A stretch of DNA of 7,976 bases from Candidatus Puniceispirillum sp. (GTDB taxonomy: Bacteria; Pseudomonadota; Alphaproteobacteria; Puniceispirillales; Puniceispirillaceae): the NCBI GenBank assembly GCA_016780525.1, contig JADHLR010000070.1:1-7976 (forward strand). The letters are read 5' to 3'. The position numbers were made by a program, and so were the translations under genes. Below the pieces are notes generated by a model. The model did not search any database. It saw nothing but the letters and a program-made list of their open reading frames with translations, and was not told where the DNA came from. Positions 5,025 to 7,976 of this stretch are shown here, piece after piece. Within the stretch, counting starts at the first letter, position 1. Every line of letters starts with the position of its first letter.

Positions 5025-7247
5025 TCAGCTAAAACGTGCCGGGCGCGGAAAACCGTTTGGTGGCAATTTACCGGCACCGCCGCGACGCGCAAGCCATGTT
5101 GTCAGATCGGTTTCGGTGCGCACCCGGCCACCGCCTGCCTGCCAGCTTAACCCTTTGGCCGACTCAAACACGGTGACGTCAGCCAGACCACCATCTTTGA
5201 AGCGCTGAAGGATAACCCCCTTACCACGGGTCATTTCGGGCACTTCGCTCAGTGGAAACACAATCAATTTACGATTCACGCCAACCACCGCCACCATATC
5301 GCCATCGGCAACACAACAGGCAACCGCGCGCGCATCACCCGGCACATTCAAAATCTGTTTGCCATTTCGGGTTTGCGCAATCGCCGACTCACTGTCAACG
5401 ATCAGCCCATGACCACTGCTGGCCGCGACCAGCATTTTACCCGATGTACCACGCAGCAATTTGACAATTGATACATCAGCCGGCAAATCAACCATCAGGC
5501 TAACCGGCTCGCCAAAACCGCGTCCACGCGGCAATTTATCGGCTGCCAGCGTATAAAAGCGTCCATTTTCAGCAAATAGTAAAATCTTGTCGGTGGTTTC
5601 GGCATGCATCACCACACCGGCCGCATCACCTTCCTTATATTTAAACTCGCCAGCCAGATCCTGATGCCCGCGCATCGCGCGAATCCAGCCTTTTTCCGAA
5701 CATATCACGGTGATCGGCTCGCGTTCGACCAGAATTTCCGTCGGGTCAAAATCAATTTGCGGCGCATCGGCAAGTATCGTTCTGCGCGGATCCGTTTTGA
5801 CGAAAGATGCTTTCATTTGCTTGATCTGGTCGGCAATCATCGTCCATTGTGCGGTCTCACTGCCAAGCAGATCACGCAGTTCAGCCTGTTCGGCCGACAG
5901 CTTGTCACGCTCGGTTCGCAAGGCCATTTCTTCGAGCCGCCGCAAAGAGCGCAAGCGCATATCAAGCACCGCATTGGCTTGATTTTCAGTCAGGCCAAAT
6001 TGCGCCATCAATTCATCACGCGGGTGCTCTGCCTCACGAATAATGGCGATCACCTGATCCAGATTCAAATAAACAATCAGATAGCCTTCGAGCACTTCAA
6101 GACGCGTCGCAATCCGGCCCAGACGGTATTCTGCACGCCGCTGCAACACCACGCGGCGATGCGCCAACCATGCATTCAGCGCGCCGCGCAAATCCATCAC
6201 CCCGGGCCGGCCATCCGCATCCAAAACATTCAGATTAAGCGGTGCACGCACCTCAAGATCAGATAATTTAAACAGGCTTTCCATCACCAGCTCTGCCTCA
6301 AGGCGGCGCGATTTTGGCTCAAGCACAATGCGGATATCCTCGGCAGATTCGTCACGGATATCGGCCAGCACCGGCAGCTTCTTCGCCTGCAACATTTCAG
6401 CAAGCCGCTCGATCAGCCGCGATTTTTGAACCTGATAGGGAATTTCGGTCACGACAATCTGCCAGGCCCCGCCTTTTTCCGTCTCAACACTCCATTTCGC
6501 CCGCACACGAAAGCCACCGCGCCCGGTCGCATAGGCTTCGCGGATCGAATCGGCTGGCTCGACAAGCAGCCCGCCTGTCGGGAAATCCGGGCCTTTGACA
6601 AATTGCAGCAATGTATCGATCGAGGCATTTGGGTGCTTAATCAGATGCAGCGCGGCATCCGCCAACTCACACAGATTATGCGGCGGGATCGATGTTGCCA
6701 TACCGACAGCGATGCCCTGCGCCCCATTTGCCAAAAGATTTGGTACGCCAGCCGGCAACAAGGCGGGTTCTTCTGACTCGCCGTCATAGGTCGGGCGAAA
6801 ATCAACCGCATCCTCATCGATACCATCCAGCAACAAGCGGGCAATTTCGGTCATCCGCGCCTCGGTATAGCGCATCGCAGCGGCGTTATCACCGTCGATA
6901 TTACCAAAATTCCCCTGCCCCTCTACAAGCCGGTAGCGCATGGCAAATTCCTGTGCCAGACGCACCATGGCGTCATAAATGGCAGCGTCACCATGTGGGT
7001 GAAATTTACCCATGACATCACCGACAACACGCGCCGATTTCTTAAAGCCTTGCCCCGGATCCAGTTTGAGCTGCCGCATCGCAAATAACAAACGGCGATG
7101 CACCGGTTTCAGCCCGTCGCGCACATCAGGCAAGGAACGCGAGGTGATGGTAGAGAGCGCATAAGCCAAATAGCGTTGCGACAACGCGTCAGAAAAGGCG
7201 GTCTGGTCGATATGTTCGCCTGTTGTCATTTCACTATCCCGGCTCAT
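5025..7247 (-). CDS. parC: DNA topoisomerase IV subunit A
   Basis: This 740-residue subunit cuts and religates DNA and, with ParE, decatenates daughter chromosomes after replication. The breakage-reunion domain covers roughly 1-490: SLPDVRDGLKPVHRRLLFAM (38-57), KFHPHGDAAIYDAM (81-94), catalytic tyrosine Y127 in AAMRYTEARM (123-132), GIAVGMATSIPPHN (178-191) and LTENQANAVLDMRL (419-432). A beta-propeller C-terminal domain follows, with GWIRAMRGH (520-528) and no canonical GyrA box, which favours ParC over GyrA. The basic, proline-rich end (GKLPPNGFPRPARFS) fits alphaproteobacterial ParC. A88 and D92 occupy the positions of E. coli S80 and E84 in the quinolone region. The ATG at 7247 has GAGG 7 nt upstream and overlaps the recO stop as ATGA, implying translational coupling; a second in-frame ATG is at codon 7. 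parE is not in the window. Confidence 0.97.
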   Translation of the reverse strand: MSRDSEMTTGEHIDQTAFSDALSQRYLAYALSTITSRSLPDVRDGLKPVHRRLLFAMRQLKLDPGQGFKKSARVVGDVMGKFHPHGDAAIYDAMVRLAQEFAMRYRLVEGQGNFGNIDGDNAAAMRYTEARMTEIARLLLDGIDEDAVDFRPTYDGESEEPALLPAGVPNLLANGAQGIAVGMATSIPPHNLCELADAALHLIKHPNASIDTLLQFVKGPDFPTGGLLVEPADSIREAYATGRGGFRVRAKWSVETEKGGAWQIVVTEIPYQVQKSRLIERLAEMLQAKKLPVLADIRDESAEDIRIVLEPKSRRLEAELVMESLFKLSDLEVRAPLNLNVLDADGRPGVMDLRGALNAWLAHRRVVLQRRAEYRLGRIATRLEVLEGYLIVYLNLDQVIAIIREAEHPRDELMAQFGLTENQANAVLDMRLRSLRRLEEMALRTERDKLSAEQAELRDLLGSETAQWTMIADQIKQMKASFVKTDPRRTILADAPQIDFDPTEILVEREPITVICSEKGWIRAMRGHQDLAGEFKYKEGDAAGVVMHAETTDKILLFAENGRFYTLAADKLPRGRGFGEPVSLMVDLPADVSIVKLLRGTSGKMLVAASSGHGLIVDSESAIAQTRNGKQILNVPGDARAVACCVADGDMVAVVGVNRKLIVFPLSEVPEMTRGKGVILQRFKDGGLADVTVFESAKGLSWQAGGGRVRTETDLTTWLARRGGAGKLPPNGFPRPARFS

Positions 7248-7976
7248 GGTGTTGCCTCATGATTATCACTTGGGTGCTTATAGCGGGTTTCGACCATATC
7301 TGCCAACCGCCTGCGTGCACTAGGTATGTCCGAATTATGCGTGGCAAAAACACGCTTTGCCAAAAAATACCCGGTCAGATCAAGCCCCGCCACCCAATCA
7401 TGCGACGGACAGGCAACGCCGCCTAAAAATCTTGGCAAAGCCAACAACCGGTTTGCAAATGTTCCGGCATGCTGCCTGGCTACGGCGCCGCCCGATTTTG
7501 GACTGACATAGGCCAGATTTCGGGTTTCCCCACTCGCCGCGCAGCGCGCCAGATCAAGCTGATAACCAACCGCATGCAGCAAACCCAGTTCCCAGCGAAC
7601 ATATCCCTCGAGCCAGCCAGAATTATCCTCATCCATGCTGATCAGCGACAACAACGCATCGGTGCCAGCATAGAGGCCGGCATGCGGCTCACGCTCTGCC
7701 AAGGCACCATCAAGCAGGGCGCACACAGATGCGACGCCGGCAAGCCGCAACGGCGAGTCAAGAAACCGCGCCGCTACGGCCTGTGTCAGCTCGAGCTGCA
7801 TTTGCCCAAGCTGTTCGCTTAGTCTGGCGCGCCAGCTGGCCTGTACACGGTTGCCTGGCTGCATTGTACCACGGATTTTTTTCGACGCACCGCCGCGCAC
7901 CAGACCGGCATGACGCCCATATTCGGCTGTCAGCAGTGACACAACAGCATTGCCCTCGCCATGTGGCCGCACCGAC
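7244..7976 (-). CDS. recO: DNA repair protein RecO, N-terminus cut by window edge
   Basis: RecO helps load RecA onto SSB-coated single-stranded DNA together with RecR (and RecF) in gap repair. The frame is open to the right edge. The first complete codons read S-V-RPHGEGNAVVSLLTAEYGRHAGLVRGG, which is the N-terminal OB-fold block of RecO. The GTG at 7972 encodes the valine of this block and is not a real start. About ten residues, with the true start, lie beyond the window. About 243 residues are visible, in line with a full length near 250. Later landmarks are GYVRWELGLLHAVGYQLDLARCAASG and YVSPKSGGAVAR, typical of alphaproteobacterial RecO. Only one cysteine remains in that central region, so a four-cysteine zinc site like that of some RecO proteins is absent there. 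The TGA at 7246-7244 overlaps the parC ATG, so the two are probably cotranscribed. Confidence 0.92.
   Translation of the reverse strand, partial: SVRPHGEGNAVVSLLTAEYGRHAGLVRGGASKKIRGTMQPGNRVQASWRARLSEQLGQMQLELTQAVAARFLDSPLRLAGVASVCALLDGALAEREPHAGLYAGTDALLSLISMDEDNSGWLEGYVRWELGLLHAVGYQLDLARCAASGETRNLAYVSPKSGGAVARQHAGTFANRLLALPRFLGGVACPSHDWVAGLDLTGYFLAKRVFATHNSDIPSARRRLADMVETRYKHPSDNHEATP

Noticed and set aside
5007..5026. Hairpin (7-bp stem with one G-U pair) at the parC / DUF1445 convergent junction, as a bidirectional terminator
   Set aside because: The T-run (5001-5006) lies before the stem on the + strand, and on the - strand the stem is followed by A residues, so neither direction has the stem-then-U-run order. 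The stem also overlaps the parC stop codon.
5604..6266. Rightward reading frame of 220 codons inside parC
   Set aside because: It is antisense to conserved ParC sequence and its composition (many His, Gln, Arg, Ile) resembles a reverse-complement artefact.
7972..7972. recO starting at the GTG at 7972
   Set aside because: The frame stays open to the window edge and the GTG falls inside the conserved SVRPHGEG block, so it encodes an internal valine and the true start is outside the window.

Overview
The window reads as chromosomal housekeeping DNA from an alphaproteobacterium of moderate GC content. The indicators are a HemB of the zinc-free active-site class, a 740-residue ParC whose sequence resembles the alphaproteobacterial form, a recO-parC pair with overlapping ATGA, and a Bpt-type aminoacyl-tRNA-protein transferase lying between hemB and parC. 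I recall hemB, bpt/ate and parC being close neighbours in several alphaproteobacteria, but I cannot confirm that here. The assignment below class level is open; a marine Rhodospirillales/SAR116-like lineage is only a guess. No tRNA, rRNA, CRISPR array, insertion sequence or phage gene is visible.

Layout. On the left, a 3-hydroxyisobutyryl-CoA hydrolase family gene runs leftward and leaves the window before its stop codon. A 64-nt divergent gap separates it from hemB, which starts a rightward series: hemB (porphobilinogen synthase), an ACT-domain threonine ammonia-lyase, bpt (an N-degron leucyl/arginyl transferase) and a DUF1445 (PF07286) protein. The gaps between these genes are 125, 61 and 71 nt, so they may be separately controlled rather than one tight operon. 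The gap before the DUF1445 gene holds a small 18-bp tandem repeat. The DUF1445 gene converges on parC, with 47 nt between stop codons. parC and recO are read leftward and overlap by ATGA; recO enters from the right edge and lacks its first residues.

How the genes relate. They do not form one pathway. The hydrolase (valine catabolism) and the threonine ammonia-lyase (threonine to 2-oxobutyrate) both feed propionyl-CoA-type carbon flow. HemB belongs to tetrapyrrole synthesis, Bpt to protein turnover, and ParC and RecO to chromosome decatenation and repair. The DUF1445 protein has no settled bacterial role and is the least understood gene here. I found no convincing new system; the findings are modest points about active-site variants, intergenic repeats and gene context.
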